Source of the DNA: Flavobacterium sp. NRK1
GTDB taxonomy: Bacteria; Bacteroidota; Bacteroidia; Flavobacteriales; Flavobacteriaceae
DNA length: 64,000 nucleotides
Direction: 5' to 3'
NCBI RefSeq assembly: GCF_024054175.1
Contig: NZ_JAMXLA010000001.1
Coordinates: forward strand, 3,098,652 to 3,162,651
The first letter of the stretch is position 1; every line of letters starts with the position of its first letter. The notes below the pieces were generated by a model. That model searched no databases. It was not told the DNA's origin and saw nothing but the letters and a program-made list of their open reading frames with translations. The translations under genes were made by a program, and so were the position numbers. Below are positions 1 to 8,799 of the stretch, piece after piece.

Positions 1-1
1 T

Positions 2-304
2 GTTGGTCACTTTCCGGGAGCACCCGTTATGCCAGGTGTTCTTATTGTAGAGGCTATGGCACAATGCGGAGGTATCTTAATACTTAGCTCTGTTCCTGAT
101 CCTGAAAACTATCTTACTTATTTCATGAAAATTGACAATGTTAAGTTTAAGCATAAAGTGCTTCCTGGTGATACACTTGTGTTTAAATGTGATCTTATTT
201 CACCTATCCGTAGAGGAATTTGCCATATGCAGGCGAATGCTTATGCAAACGGTAAACTTGTTGCCGAAGCAGAACTAATGGCACAGATTGTCAAAAATAG
301 TTAA
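2..304 (+). CDS. lpxC-fabZ: LpxC-FabZ fusion protein, C-terminal FabZ end (partial)
   Basis: The reading frame is open from the first bases of the window, so only the last 100 codons are present. They encode the end of a (3R)-hydroxyacyl-ACP dehydratase (FabZ) hot-dog fold. The FabZ active-site signature GHFPGAPVMPG is visible at the window start, followed by VEAMAQ, which supplies the family's catalytic Glu. In Bacteroidota this domain is usually fused to LpxC, the UDP-3-O-acyl-GlcNAc deacetylase of lipid A synthesis, and the following lpxA supports that. The LpxC half lies outside the window, so the fusion is inferred and a free-standing FabZ is the alternative. The downstream lpxA begins 11 bases after the stop, consistent with co-transcription. 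Confidence 0.85.
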   Translation, partial: VGHFPGAPVMPGVLIVEAMAQCGGILILSSVPDPENYLTYFMKIDNVKFKHKVLPGDTLVFKCDLISPIRRGICHMQANAYANGKLVAEAELMAQIVKNS

Positions 305-315
305 ACAAAGAATTT

Positions 316-1101
316 ATGAATCAACCATTAGCATATGTACATCCGGGCGCAAAAATCGCTAAAAATGTAGTGATTGAGCCTTTTACCACCATCCACAACA
401 ATGTGGAAATTGGTGAAGGAACCTGGATAGGTTCTAATGTCACGATTATGGAGGGTGCCAGAATTGGCAAAAACTGTAATATATTCCCCGGCGCTGTAAT
501 TTCTGCAGTGCCTCAGGATCTTAAATTTGGAGGTGAAGATTCACTTGCAATAATTGGCGATAACTGTACTATAAGAGAGTGTGTTACTATAAACAGAGGA
601 ACCATTGCTTCGGGACAGACAAGACTTGGTAATAATTGCCTTGTTATGGCAACAGCTCACATAGCGCATGATTGCCATATTGGCGATAATGCCATTATAG
701 TAAATGGTGTTGCTCTTGCGGGCCACGTTACAGTTGGGAATTATGCAATTATTGGAGGTCTTGCTGCTATACATCAGTTTATAAGTATTGGTGATCATGC
801 CATGATATCGGGAGGATCACTAGTCCGTAAAGATGTACCTCCTTTTACTAAAGCTGCAAAGGAACCTCTTTCTTATGTAGGTATTAATTCTATTGGCCTT
901 CGCCGAAGAGGTTTTTCTCCGGAAAAAATAAGAGAGATACAGGACATTTACAGGATTTTATATCAAAAAAATTATAATACAACACAGGCTTTAAGTATTA
1001 TAGAAGCTGAAATGGAAGCTACTCCTGAACGTGATGAAATAATCCTGTTTATAAGGAACTCTTCGCGAGGAGTAATGAAAGGTTATACAGGAATATATTA
1101 A
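316..1101 (+). CDS. lpxA: Acyl-ACP--UDP-N-acetylglucosamine O-acyltransferase
   Basis: LpxA transfers a 3-hydroxyacyl chain from ACP to the 3-OH of UDP-GlcNAc, the first step of lipid A synthesis, in the cytoplasm. The 261-residue length is typical. The first 190 residues show the hexapeptide rhythm of a left-handed beta helix. The motif AHIAHDCHIGD contains the family's catalytic His (His118 here, equivalent to the E. coli residue in AHIAHDC). The C-terminal helical part contains GLRRRGFS, also typical. The gene follows the LpxC-FabZ end by 11 bases and is followed by efp, a gene order I recall from flavobacteria. Nothing looks broken. Confidence 0.96.
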   Translation: MNQPLAYVHPGAKIAKNVVIEPFTTIHNNVEIGEGTWIGSNVTIMEGARIGKNCNIFPGAVISAVPQDLKFGGEDSLAIIGDNCTIRECVTINRGTIASGQTRLGNNCLVMATAHIAHDCHIGDNAIIVNGVALAGHVTVGNYAIIGGLAAIHQFISIGDHAMISGGSLVRKDVPPFTKAAKEPLSYVGINSIGLRRRGFSPEKIREIQDIYRILYQKNYNTTQALSIIEAEMEATPERDEIILFIRNSSRGVMKGYTGIY

Positions 1102-1193
1102 TAAAGATAATTGATCATTTGTGGATTAGTATTTGCTCATTCTACGAATTAACAATTTCACAAATCATATAAAATAAATAAACATTAAAAGTA

Positions 1194-1760
1194 ATGGCAA
1201 GTACATCGGATATCAGAAACGGATTATGTATTAAATTTAATCATGATATATACAAAATAATTGAATTCCTTCACGTTAAACCGGGAAAAGGACCGGCTTT
1301 CGTAAGAACCAAATTAAAAAGTCTTACTACCGGTAAGGTATTGGATAATACTTTTTCCGCAGGTCATAAAATTGATGATGTAAGGGTTGAAACACACAAA
1401 TTTCAGTTTTTATACCCCGAAGGAGATCAATATCACTTTATGCATTCTGAAACTTATGAGCAAATATCGCTTCATAGAGATATTCTTGATGCTCCGGATC
1501 TTTTAAAAGAAGGAGAAATGGTAATGGTTATTATTAATACTGAAACTGATGCTCCGCTTTCTGTAGATATGCCGGCTTCTGTTGTTCTTGAGGTTACTTA
1601 TGCAGAACCGGGCGTTAAAGGCAATACCGCTACTAATGCTACTAAACCAGCAAAGGTTGAAACAGGTGCTTCTGTAAATGTACCTTTATTTATAAATGAA
1701 GGCGACAAAATTAAAATAGACACTGCTACAGGCCAATATTTAGAGCGTGTAAAAGAGTAA
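1194..1760 (+). CDS. efp: Translation elongation factor P
   Basis: EF-P binds ribosomes stalled at polyproline and stimulates peptide-bond formation. The 188-residue protein has the three-domain EF-P layout: an N-terminal KOW-like domain (1-65), a middle OB domain (65-127) and a C-terminal OB domain ending with the signature region VNVPLFINEGDKIKIDT. The tip loop reads VKPGKGPAF, placing the modifiable residue at Lys32. Many proteobacterial EF-Ps are beta-lysylated there by EpmA; no modification enzyme is visible in this window. It sits 92 bases after lpxA and 55 before the LpxD-type gene, so it may share their transcript or have its own promoter. Confidence 0.96.
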   Translation: MASTSDIRNGLCIKFNHDIYKIIEFLHVKPGKGPAFVRTKLKSLTTGKVLDNTFSAGHKIDDVRVETHKFQFLYPEGDQYHFMHSETYEQISLHRDILDAPDLLKEGEMVMVIINTETDAPLSVDMPASVVLEVTYAEPGVKGNTATNATKPAKVETGASVNVPLFINEGDKIKIDTATGQYLERVKE

Positions 1761-1815
1761 ATTACATATTCACAGATTTTTATAAAGAAATCTGTGAATT
1801 TAATTACATATAAAA

Positions 1816-2745
1816 ATGAAATTCCCAAGTGTTTATCCTTTAAAGGAAATAGCTGCCGTTATTGGCTGCGAATATGTGGGTGATGATAATTTCCCTGTGC
1901 ATGGCATGAATGAAATTCATGTTGTAGAGCCCGGGGATATTGTTTTTGTAGACCATCCTAAATATTATGATAAAGCCCTTCAGTCTGCTGCTACTATTGT
2001 ACTGATAAATAAACAGGTTGATTGTCCGGAAGGAAAAGCATTATTGGTATCTGATGATCCTTTTCGGGATTTTAATAAGCTTACAAAGTATTTCAGGCCA
2101 TTTATGGCTTCAGGAGTTACAATCGCGGCTACTGCAGAAATAGGAGAGGGGACTGTTATACAGCCCAATACTTTTGTGGGAAATAACGTTAAAATAGGTA
2201 AGAACTGCCTTATTCATTCTAATGTAAGTATTTATGATAATACTATTATTGGAGATAATGTGATAATTCATTCGGGTACAGTTTTAGGAGGAGACGCTTT
2301 TTATTACAAAAAACGTCCTGAAGGATTTGATCAGCTTTTATCAGGTGGCAGGGTAATACTACATGATAATGTTGGAATTGGTGCGCTATGTACAATAGAT
2401 AAAGGAGTTACAGGTGATACAACAATTGGTGAAGGCACAAAAATTGATAATCAGGTACATGTTGGCCATGATACGGTAATAGGTAAAAAATGTCTTATTG
2501 CCGCTCAAACAGGTATTGCGGGATGTGTTATTATTGAAGATGAAGTTACCATGTGGGGGCAGTCCGGTACAACAAGTGGCATAACTATTGGTACTAAAGC
2601 TGTTATACAGGCACAATCCGGTGTAAGCAAATCTTTAGAAGGGGGTAAGGTGTATTTTGGTTCTCCAGCTGAAGAAGCCAGAGAAAAATTAAAACAGATG
2701 GCATTTATAAAACGGATTCCTGAAATTTTGAATAAAATCAAATAA
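1816..2745 (+). CDS. lpxD: LpxD-type UDP-3-O-(3-hydroxyacyl)glucosamine N-acyltransferase
   Basis: The protein has the LpxD layout: a small N-terminal domain (1-100) and then left-handed beta-helix hexapeptide repeats to about residue 280. The motif [13 protein letters not shown] carries His218 at the position of the catalytic His of LpxD. At 309 residues it is shorter than usual LpxD (about 340), with a reduced C-terminal helix. In flavobacteria I recall a longer LpxD lying before lpxC and this shorter one after efp, so this may be a paralogue with a different acyl or sugar specificity. The upstream copy would lie outside the window, so that is inference. The next gene starts 2 bases after its stop, so the two are probably translationally coupled. 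Confidence 0.8.
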   Translation: MKFPSVYPLKEIAAVIGCEYVGDDNFPVHGMNEIHVVEPGDIVFVDHPKYYDKALQSAATIVLINKQVDCPEGKALLVSDDPFRDFNKLTKYFRPFMASGVTIAATAEIGEGTVIQPNTFVGNNVKIGKNCLIHSNVSIYDNTIIGDNVIIHSGTVLGGDAFYYKKRPEGFDQLLSGGRVILHDNVGIGALCTIDKGVTGDTTIGEGTKIDNQVHVGHDTVIGKKCLIAAQTGIAGCVIIEDEVTMWGQSGTTSGITIGTKAVIQAQSGVSKSLEGGKVYFGSPAEEAREKLKQMAFIKRIPEILNKIK

Positions 2746-2747
2746 CG

Positions 2748-3110
2748 ATGGATGCAAAAGAAATAGTATCAGAGTATTACAATTCCGGAGCTTATAGAAA
2801 ACCGGAAGCAATGAAAGTATATCTGCACGATGACCTTATTGTTTACTGGAATAGCTCTAAAGGTTATCTTCAATTAGAAAAAAGCGATTTATTAACACTC
2901 GCTGCTGAATTACAGAAATCCTATACATCTTCCAGGCTTGATATAAGCCATATTATCGCTGAAGGAAATAATGTAACTGTGCGCTACAATCATTATGTAA
3001 ACCCTATTGAGAGCCCGAATGAAGAAATGATACTTGCTCACTTTGTTGTTATCTGGGAGATAAAAGATAAGAAGTTCTATAAGGGTTATTTGATGAGCCA
3101 AGTTGGTTAA
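2748..3110 (+). CDS. NTF2/SnoaL-like domain protein
   Basis: A 120-residue protein with the pattern of an NTF2-like (SnoaL-type) cone fold: an N-terminal helix (IVSEYYNSGAYR), a long strand-rich centre with DLIVYWNSSKG, and a C-terminal pair of strands ending YKGYLMSQVG. The fold hosts enzymes, binding proteins and dimerisation modules, so function cannot be assigned. There is no signal peptide, so it should be cytoplasmic. It starts 2 bases after the LpxD-type gene, suggesting co-expression with lipid A genes; whether it acts in that pathway is unknown. Confidence 0.8.
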   Translation: MDAKEIVSEYYNSGAYRKPEAMKVYLHDDLIVYWNSSKGYLQLEKSDLLTLAAELQKSYTSSRLDISHIIAEGNNVTVRYNHYVNPIESPNEEMILAHFVVIWEIKDKKFYKGYLMSQVG

Positions 3111-3183
3111 ACCTTATATTATCTTTTAGTAAAAATATCTTTATAAAAGTCGGTTAAAGCTTTAATTATATTTTACAAAAGCC

Positions 3184-3191
3184 TATTTTTG
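3184..3191 (+). promoter_or_regulatory. Flavobacterial -7 element before sucD
   Basis: TATTTTTG matches the Bacteroidota -7 consensus TAnnTTTG exactly. It would start a transcript about 30 bases before the sucD ATG. I do not see a clear TTG at the -33 spacing, so only the -7 half is supported. Confidence 0.55.
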
Positions 3192-3226
3192 CATCACGAT
3201 TTAAAAAATAATTTAAAAAATATATC

Positions 3227-4099
3227 ATGAGTGTTTTAGTAAATAAAGATTCCAAAATAATTGTTCAGGGATTTACAGGTAGCGAAGGTACTTTTCATGC
3301 TACTCAAATGATAGAATACGGTACTAATGTTGTAGGTGGTGTAACACCTGGTAAAGGCGGTACAACTCATTTAGACCGTCCTGTATTTAATACAGTAAAA
3401 GATGCTGTAGATGTAGCAGGTGCAGATACAACTATCATTTTTGTTCCGCCGGCCTTTGCTGCCGATGCAATTATGGAAGCTGCTGAAGCAGGTATTAAAG
3501 TAATCATTACTATTACTGAAGGTATCCCTGTAGCAGATATGATAAAAGCTTATGATTATATTAAAGATAAAGATTGCCGTTTAGTAGGTCCTAACTGTCC
3601 TGGTGTAATTACACCGGGTGAAGCTAAAGTAGGTATTATGCCTGGTTTTGTTTTCAAAAAAGGTAGTGTAGGTATTGTTTCTAAGTCAGGAACACTTACT
3701 TATGAAGCTGCTGATCAGGTTGTAAAACAAGGTTTAGGTATTACTACAGCTATTGGTATTGGTGGTGACCCAATTATTGGAACTACTACAAAAGAAGCTG
3801 TAGAACTATTAATGAATGATCCTGAAACTGAAGCTATTATTATGATTGGTGAAATCGGAGGCCAGTTAGAAGCTGATGCGGCTAAATGGATCAAAGCAGA
3901 CGGTAATAAAAAACCAGTTATTGGCTTTATTGCAGGTGAAACTGCTCCTAAAGGCCGTACAATGGGTCACGCAGGTGCAATTGTGGGTGGTGCTGATGAT
4001 ACTGCTGAAGCTAAAAAACGTATCATGAGAGAAAACGGAATTCATGTTGTTGACTCTCCTGCTGAAATTGGTAAAAAAGTAAAAGAAGTTTTAGGATAA
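3227..4099 (+). CDS. sucD: Succinate--CoA ligase, ADP-forming, alpha subunit
   Basis: SucD is the CoA-binding, phospho-histidine subunit of succinyl-CoA synthetase in the TCA cycle; it pairs with SucB. The 290-residue length is normal. The N-terminal CoA-binding Rossmann domain begins [18 protein letters not shown], and the phosphorylated His lies in [13 protein letters not shown] near residue 248. The [10 protein letters not shown] signature is also present. sucB is not adjacent, as in many Bacteroidota where the two subunits are unlinked. It has its own predicted promoter and a strong terminator after it. Confidence 0.96.
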   Translation: MSVLVNKDSKIIVQGFTGSEGTFHATQMIEYGTNVVGGVTPGKGGTTHLDRPVFNTVKDAVDVAGADTTIIFVPPAFAADAIMEAAEAGIKVIITITEGIPVADMIKAYDYIKDKDCRLVGPNCPGVITPGEAKVGIMPGFVFKKGSVGIVSKSGTLTYEAADQVVKQGLGITTAIGIGGDPIIGTTTKEAVELLMNDPETEAIIMIGEIGGQLEADAAKWIKADGNKKPVIGFIAGETAPKGRTMGHAGAIVGGADDTAEAKKRIMRENGIHVVDSPAEIGKKVKEVLG

Positions 4100-4120
4100 T
4101 TTTCCTAAAAAAAGAATATT

Positions 4121-4145
4121 AAAAGCCTCACATTGTGAGGCTTTT
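4121..4145. terminator. Bidirectional terminator between sucD and ligD
   Basis: An 11-bp perfect stem (aaaagcctcac with gtgaggctttt) around a 3-base loop, with A and T runs on both flanks. It sits between two convergent genes, ending sucD on the plus strand and ligD on the minus strand. Confidence 0.85.
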
Positions 4146-4150
4146 ATTTT

Positions 4151-6724
4151 TTAACTCAACTTATTAAGAATGCTTTTTAAGTCGATTGCATTACTGAAAA
4201 AATCACTCCATAAATCTCCTTTTTCCTTTATTCGTGCTATTGTTGTTTTAATATTAAAGGATTTTAAATCCAGATTTTTGTTAAGTTCGTCCCATTCTAA
4301 AGGTGTACTTACTGTTGCTCCATCGCGTGGGCGAAGCGAATAAGCACAAGCCATTGTTTTTCCTTTGCCGTTTTGCAGAAAGTCAAGGTAAACTTTTCCC
4401 TTTCGTTTTGATGGCGATCTTTCTAAACTTGTAATATCTGGTAAAGCCTGATTAACGTGCTGACTTATTATATGCGAAAAATCTCTGGTCTGTGAATAGG
4501 TATATTTAGGTTTTACAGGAATAAAAATATGCAGGCCTTTTCCGCCTGACGTTTTTAAATAGCCTGTAATACCTAAGCTGTCAATAATTTCTTTTACTTT
4601 TTTGGCTGTTATAACAAGGTCATTGATGCTTGCCTCGTTTGGGTCGAGGTCAAATATTATATAATCAGGATTATTCAGGCTGCCCAAACGGCTGCTCCAG
4701 GGATTAATTTCTATGCATCCCCAATTAGCTAAAAAAAGTAATGTTTTCCTATCCTGACATATAAGATATTCTATAGTTTCACCTGTGGATTTAGATTTGA
4801 GTTTACGTGTTTTTATCCAGTCAGGAACTGCTCCGGCAACATCCTTCTGGAAAAATCCCTGATCTTTTATACCATTAGGATTTCGCCTTAGTGATTGCGG
4901 CCTGTCAATAATAAAGGGAAGAATATATTCTGCCATTTGATTATAGTAATCAATAACTTCTCTTTTTGTTATTTTTTCTTTTGGCCAGAAAATTTTATCA
5001 GGATTAGTAATTTCTACTTTATCATCAATTTCTTTCATCTTTTTAGAATTGTTGTTTTGCAAATCAGAATATTTCTCAGCATTAGTAGTTTTTACGTCGG
5101 GAGTAAGATTCTTTTTCGCTTCGCGGGTAACTTCTCTGGCATTTTTATCGTTTCTTAGAGCAATAAATACAGGATGCCTCAGGCTTCCGCTTTCTGTCCA
5201 TTCAGAATATTTAATCTGGGCTACAAGAGAAGGGGTAACCCAATGCGCAGTTTTTTCTTCAGGTTCCTCTGTGAAAGGGCATGTTTTTCGCTCAATTTTT
5301 TCCAGTTTAGTATGTAATTCCTGTAATAAAGTATCATTAAAACCAGTACCAACTTTTCCGGAATAAATTAATTTATTATTATCATAGTATCCTAATAATA
5401 ATGCTCCAAACCCCTTTCGAATACCTTGTGGTTCGGTAAATCCGCCTATTACCATTTCCTGTTCATTAGTTACTTTTATTTTAAGCCATTCCGAAGATCT
5501 TTTATTTATAACATAATGCGATGAAGATTTTTTAGCTATAAGCCCTTCACTGCCTCTTTCTTTAGCTTTTTTTAATGCTGTTATACCCTTGCCTGTAGTA
5601 TGTTCTGAATATACTATATTATCTAATTTTGGAAGTAAAGCTTTTAATATTTTTTTACGTTGTAATAGTTCCAATTTTGTAAGGTCATAACCATTAAAAT
5701 ATAGAATATCAAAGATGTAGCATTTTAGTTTTCCCCTGCCGGGGTTGTCCTGATAATATTGAAGCCATTGGAAATGGCTTTTACCTTTGGAATCTTCAAC
5801 TACAATTTCTCCATCTAAAATTACATCATTATTTATAGCAGCAAAGGCTTCTACTAATTCCCTATATTTTTTATTAAAAGAAATTCCTTTCCGCGAAACA
5901 AGATTTACTTTTCCTTCATCAATTTCTATAAGTGACCTGTAGCCGTCATACTTGTTTTCAAATATCCATTCATCATTGTCAAAAACTTCATCGGTTAAAG
6001 TTGCGAGTTGTGGCCGCCAATCATGAGGAAATGAATCTAATTTTTTTGCATTTATTACATCATCAGTAGTAAAAACGGGTGTAGAACTTTTTTCATCAGA
6101 AATATCGGTATTATTAGTTATCTTTTTTTTAGGAGAGCTGTCCCAGGTATCAGATTTTTTATCGTTTTCAATTTGATTTAAAGTTCTGCCGGTTAATACT
6201 GAATGCTGATCAAAAACTTTTTTTGTTGCAAACTCATCCCGTGATTTCATTAAGAGCCATTCTTTATCCTTACCTTTCATATGAATTAAATGGTAAGATC
6301 CTTTAAGCTTTTCTCCGTTTAATACTACTTTTATATTTCCTTCTGAATATTGTTTTTTTAGTATTTTTTCGCTTTCTACAGCATTTTCACTTCCTTCGGC
6401 TAAATAGGTACCTGTATCCCAAACCATTACAGTACCACCACCATACTGACCTTCTGGTATAGTGCCTTCAAAATCAATATAATCCATTGGATGATCTTCA
6501 ACGTGCATAGCCAGTCGTTTTATAGAAGGATCGGCAGATGGCCCTTTGGGTACTGCCCAACTTACAAGCACACCATCTATTTCAAGCCTGAAATCATAGT
6601 GAAGATGTGAAGCATCATGTTTTTGTACAACAAAATGTAATTCTTTACCTGCCTTTTTTAATTTCCCCTTCGGTTCGGCAGTTTTATTAAAATCTCTTTT
6701 TTTATTGTATTCTGATAACTTCAT
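4151..6724 (-). CDS. ligD: Multifunctional DNA ligase D of bacterial NHEJ
   Basis: LigD repairs double-strand breaks with Ku. Domains in order: a 3'-phosphoesterase (about 1-170; LHYDFRLE, HVEDHPMDY, PEGQYGGG), an ATP-dependent ligase (about 230-530; nucleotidyl Lys258 in ENKYDGYR, then SRKG and LDGE) and a primase/polymerase (about 570-857; metal-binding DLDP at 692-695, SGGKGLH at 726-732). This PE-Lig-Pol order matches Pseudomonas LigD and differs from the mycobacterial Pol-PE-Lig order. The 857 residues cover all three domains and no catalytic motif is missing. The gene starts 5 bases after the Ku stop, so the two are tightly coupled. A low-complexity linker near 180-215 joins the first two domains. 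Confidence 0.97.
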   Translation of the reverse strand: MKLSEYNKKRDFNKTAEPKGKLKKAGKELHFVVQKHDASHLHYDFRLEIDGVLVSWAVPKGPSADPSIKRLAMHVEDHPMDYIDFEGTIPEGQYGGGTVMVWDTGTYLAEGSENAVESEKILKKQYSEGNIKVVLNGEKLKGSYHLIHMKGKDKEWLLMKSRDEFATKKVFDQHSVLTGRTLNQIENDKKSDTWDSSPKKKITNNTDISDEKSSTPVFTTDDVINAKKLDSFPHDWRPQLATLTDEVFDNDEWIFENKYDGYRSLIEIDEGKVNLVSRKGISFNKKYRELVEAFAAINNDVILDGEIVVEDSKGKSHFQWLQYYQDNPGRGKLKCYIFDILYFNGYDLTKLELLQRKKILKALLPKLDNIVYSEHTTGKGITALKKAKERGSEGLIAKKSSSHYVINKRSSEWLKIKVTNEQEMVIGGFTEPQGIRKGFGALLLGYYDNNKLIYSGKVGTGFNDTLLQELHTKLEKIERKTCPFTEEPEEKTAHWVTPSLVAQIKYSEWTESGSLRHPVFIALRNDKNAREVTREAKKNLTPDVKTTNAEKYSDLQNNNSKKMKEIDDKVEITNPDKIFWPKEKITKREVIDYYNQMAEYILPFIIDRPQSLRRNPNGIKDQGFFQKDVAGAVPDWIKTRKLKSKSTGETIEYLICQDRKTLLFLANWGCIEINPWSSRLGSLNNPDYIIFDLDPNEASINDLVITAKKVKEIIDSLGITGYLKTSGGKGLHIFIPVKPKYTYSQTRDFSHIISQHVNQALPDITSLERSPSKRKGKVYLDFLQNGKGKTMACAYSLRPRDGATVSTPLEWDELNKNLDLKSFNIKTTIARIKEKGDLWSDFFSNAIDLKSILNKLS

Positions 6725-6729
6725 AACTA

Positions 6730-7512
6730 TTAGTTTTTAATAGCTGCGAGGCTGGCTTTTAGCTGCTCAAGTAAATCATCTTTGGCAGTTGCAGCTTTTC
6801 TTCTTTTTCTAGGAGCAGGTTCCTTTGTATCTGATTTTGCTGCAGCTTTCTTTTTAATCATTTTTATAAGTTCGGCTTTATAAGTATCTTTATATTTGCC
6901 GGGCTCAAATTTATCAGTTAGCTGATCTATTATAGACAGAGCCATATCAAGCTCTTTTTTCGTGATTTTAAGATCTGAAGGTATGTTTACTTCATGAGGA
7001 TCCCTTAATTCATCATTAAATCTTATCTGAATTAAGAGTATTGCATTTTCCTCGACCTTAAGTATTCCCAAATGTTCGGTAGTGCGCATTACAAATTTAC
7101 ATAAGCCTACTTTTTCAGATTTTTTAAGAGCTTCACGCAGCAATGCATATACTTTTTTTGCTTCTTTTGAAGGCTCAATTATATAAGGCTTTTCAAGATA
7201 TTTAGAAGGTATTTCTTCCTCTTTTATAAATTCAAAAATATCTATAGTCTGCGTTTTTTCAGGCGATGCTTTAGCAAAGTCACTTTTATCTAAAACTACA
7301 TAGTCACCATTTTCTTTTCTGTAGCCTTTGGCAATTTCATCCCATGGAACTTCTTTACCGTCTTTTTTACATACCCGCACATACTGAATAGGGCACTGGT
7401 CTTTCTGTCTTATCATGTCAAGATTGATCCTGTGTGAATTTGTTCCGCTATAAAGCCTTACAGGTATATTTACAAGGCCAAAACTTATACTTCCTTTCCA
7501 GAGTGCTTTCAT
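6730..7512 (-). CDS. ku: Non-homologous end joining protein Ku
   Basis: Bacterial Ku forms a homodimeric ring on broken DNA ends and recruits LigD. The start MKALWKGSISFGLVNIPVRLY is the classic Ku N-terminus. The beta-barrel core runs to about residue 200. The C-terminal 50 residues contain a Lys/Arg-rich stretch (KKKAAAKSD, RKRRKAATAKDD), a type of tail known in other bacterial Ku proteins to bind DNA or tune LigD recruitment. The 260-residue length is normal. It lies between the DUF892 gene upstream and ligD 5 bases downstream, all on the minus strand. Confidence 0.97.
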   Translation of the reverse strand: MKALWKGSISFGLVNIPVRLYSGTNSHRINLDMIRQKDQCPIQYVRVCKKDGKEVPWDEIAKGYRKENGDYVVLDKSDFAKASPEKTQTIDIFEFIKEEEIPSKYLEKPYIIEPSKEAKKVYALLREALKKSEKVGLCKFVMRTTEHLGILKVEENAILLIQIRFNDELRDPHEVNIPSDLKITKKELDMALSIIDQLTDKFEPGKYKDTYKAELIKMIKKKAAAKSDTKEPAPRKRRKAATAKDDLLEQLKASLAAIKN

Positions 7513-7533
7513 GATCTGATGTTTTTATAGCAA

Positions 7534-7562
7534 GTTATGGCCGGCTTAATACCGGCCATAAC
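7534..7562 (-). promoter_or_regulatory. Perfect hairpin between the DUF892 gene and ku
   Basis: An 11-bp perfect inverted repeat (gttatggccgg with ccggccataac) around a 7-base loop fills most of the 61-base gap between the DUF892 gene and ku. On the minus transcript it is not followed by a T run, so it looks less like a strong terminator than an RNA-stabilising or partial-attenuation element that could set different levels for the two genes. Confidence 0.5.
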
Positions 7563-7573
7563 TATATTTATTA

Positions 7574-8161
7574 CTAATTTTCTTCAGTAGCTTCAAAATT
7601 GATATTATTGTAAGCTCTTTCAGTTAAATTTAAATCGGCACCTTTTTCTTCTTCCAATGTTTCGTGAAGAATCTTAGCGGCATCATCATAACCAAGTGTT
7701 TTTGCAAAAGCACATAGAGTACCATATGTTGCAATTTCATAATGTTCTATTTTCTGAGAAGCGGCAATAATACCTGCATCTCGTACAGGACCTATCTCTG
7801 TACTTTCCATAATATCCTGTCCTTCTTTAATAAGGCCATCCATAGCTTCACATTTTTTTGCTACAGCTTTTTTCCCAACAAGTTCAAATACTCTTTCAAG
7901 TCTTGAAATTTGTTCTTCAGTTTCAGATAAATGTTCTTCAAGTACAGATATTAAGTTTTTATCGCTGGCGTTTTTGGCCATTTTTGGCAAAGCTTTTGTT
8001 AATGCTTTTTCTGCCCAATAGATATCTTTTAAACAATCTATATAAAATTCTTTAAGTCCATCAGCTGCTGTAGATTTTGCTTTTACACTGGCTGAGCGTG
8101 TAGTTGCTGGTGCTTTTTTAGTAGTTGTTTTTCGGGTTGTGGTTTTGGTTGCTGTTTTCAT
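7574..8161 (-). CDS. DUF892 (YciE/YciF) ferritin-like protein with Lys/Thr/Ala-rich tail
   Basis: Residues 34-190 match the DUF892 or YciE/YciF family, a ferritin-like four-helix bundle linked to stress. Visible signs are KEFYIDCLKDIYWAEKAL, the helix with HLSETEEQISRLERVFE and the helix with QKIEHYEIATYGTLCAFA, which provide Glu/His metal ligands. The first 32 residues are unlike the fold: nearly all Lys, Thr, Ala, Arg and Ser (for example KTTTRKTTTKKAPATTRSAS), like histone-H1-type tails. The gene heads the operon that continues to ku and ligD. The tail and neighbours suggest a DNA-associated protective role, comparable in idea to Dps; that is inference. It starts with ATG at 8161. Confidence 0.85.
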   Translation of the reverse strand: MKTATKTTTRKTTTKKAPATTRSASVKAKSTAADGLKEFYIDCLKDIYWAEKALTKALPKMAKNASDKNLISVLEEHLSETEEQISRLERVFELVGKKAVAKKCEAMDGLIKEGQDIMESTEIGPVRDAGIIAASQKIEHYEIATYGTLCAFAKTLGYDDAAKILHETLEEEKGADLNLTERAYNNINFEATEEN

Positions 8162-8269
8162 AATTTTTTATTTTAATGACTATAATTGTCTCTAAATTAG
8201 CTTACCTGTTATTAATGTTATGCTAACTATATCATAAAAATATATTCAGTAACAGTAGTTTAACTTAAA

Positions 8270-8285
8270 GTGTAATAATTTACAC
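8270..8285. promoter_or_regulatory. Dyad in the divergent repair-gene promoter region
   Basis: GTGTAA-taat-TTACAC is a perfect 6-bp dyad in the 149-base region between the divergent DUF892 and glycosylase genes. It lies about 25 bases before the glycosylase start. It could be an operator shared by both sides; no regulator is identified. Confidence 0.25.
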
Positions 8286-8310
8286 CGGTTATAACTTTAA
8301 TTTTAACCTT

Positions 8311-8799
8311 ATGAAAAAAGCATTTCCCCCTTTAATCAACATGCATTCTGAAATATTAATACTTGGTACAATGCCGGGAGAAAAATCTCTGGAATTGAAT
8401 GAATATTATGGCAACAGGGGTAATCAGTTTTGGAAAATAGTTTTTACAATGTTTGACACACCGTTATCTCATAACTATAACGAAAAGAAAGAAATTTTGA
8501 TTAATCATAATATAGCTCTTTGGGATGTATTGGCGTTGTGCGAAAGAATAGGCAGTCTGGATAGTAAGATTTTAAATGAAGTTCCCAATAATTTTGATGA
8601 ATTTTACAAAATGCATCCAAATATCAGATATGTATTTTTTTCAAGTAAAAATGCCGCAGCTTACTATGATAAATATATCGGCAGGCGTGAAAATATATAT
8701 TATGATATACTTCCTTCTCCAAGTGGCGCAAATGCAACAAAATCGTATCTTGAAAAACTTGAGATATGGAAAGAAAAAATTTTGCCATTAGTTAAATAA
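8311..8799 (+). CDS. Hypoxanthine/uracil-DNA glycosylase of the UDG superfamily (family 6-like)
   Basis: A 162-residue protein of the uracil-DNA glycosylase fold. It shows LILGTMPGEKSLELNEYYGNRGNQFW, the version of motif 1 typical of the hypoxanthine-DNA glycosylase (family 6) group rather than classic Ung, and the C-terminal motif SPSGANA in place of the HPSP loop. It should excise deaminated bases, probably hypoxanthine, starting base-excision repair. It is divergent from the DUF892-ku-ligD operon, so the region is a small DNA-repair locus. The stop codon lies inside a strong hairpin (8777-8817). The substrate is inferred from family resemblance. Confidence 0.82.
   Translation: MKKAFPPLINMHSEILILGTMPGEKSLELNEYYGNRGNQFWKIVFTMFDTPLSHNYNEKKEILINHNIALWDVLALCERIGSLDSKILNEVPNNFDEFYKMHPNIRYVFFSSKNAAAYYDKYIGRRENIYYDILPSPSGANATKSYLEKLEIWKEKILPLVK

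Noticed and set aside
541..798. Minus-strand ORF inside lpxA, and a similar one at 2386-2616 in the LpxD gene
   Set aside because: Their Asn/Ser/Tyr-rich translations mirror the hexapeptide repeats on the other strand; no independent signal.
4895..5366. Overlapping plus-strand ORFs (87 and 105 codons) inside ligD
   Set aside because: They lie opposite conserved ligase and linker codons of ligD, have low-complexity Phe/Ser-rich translations and no promoter. They are antisense shadows.
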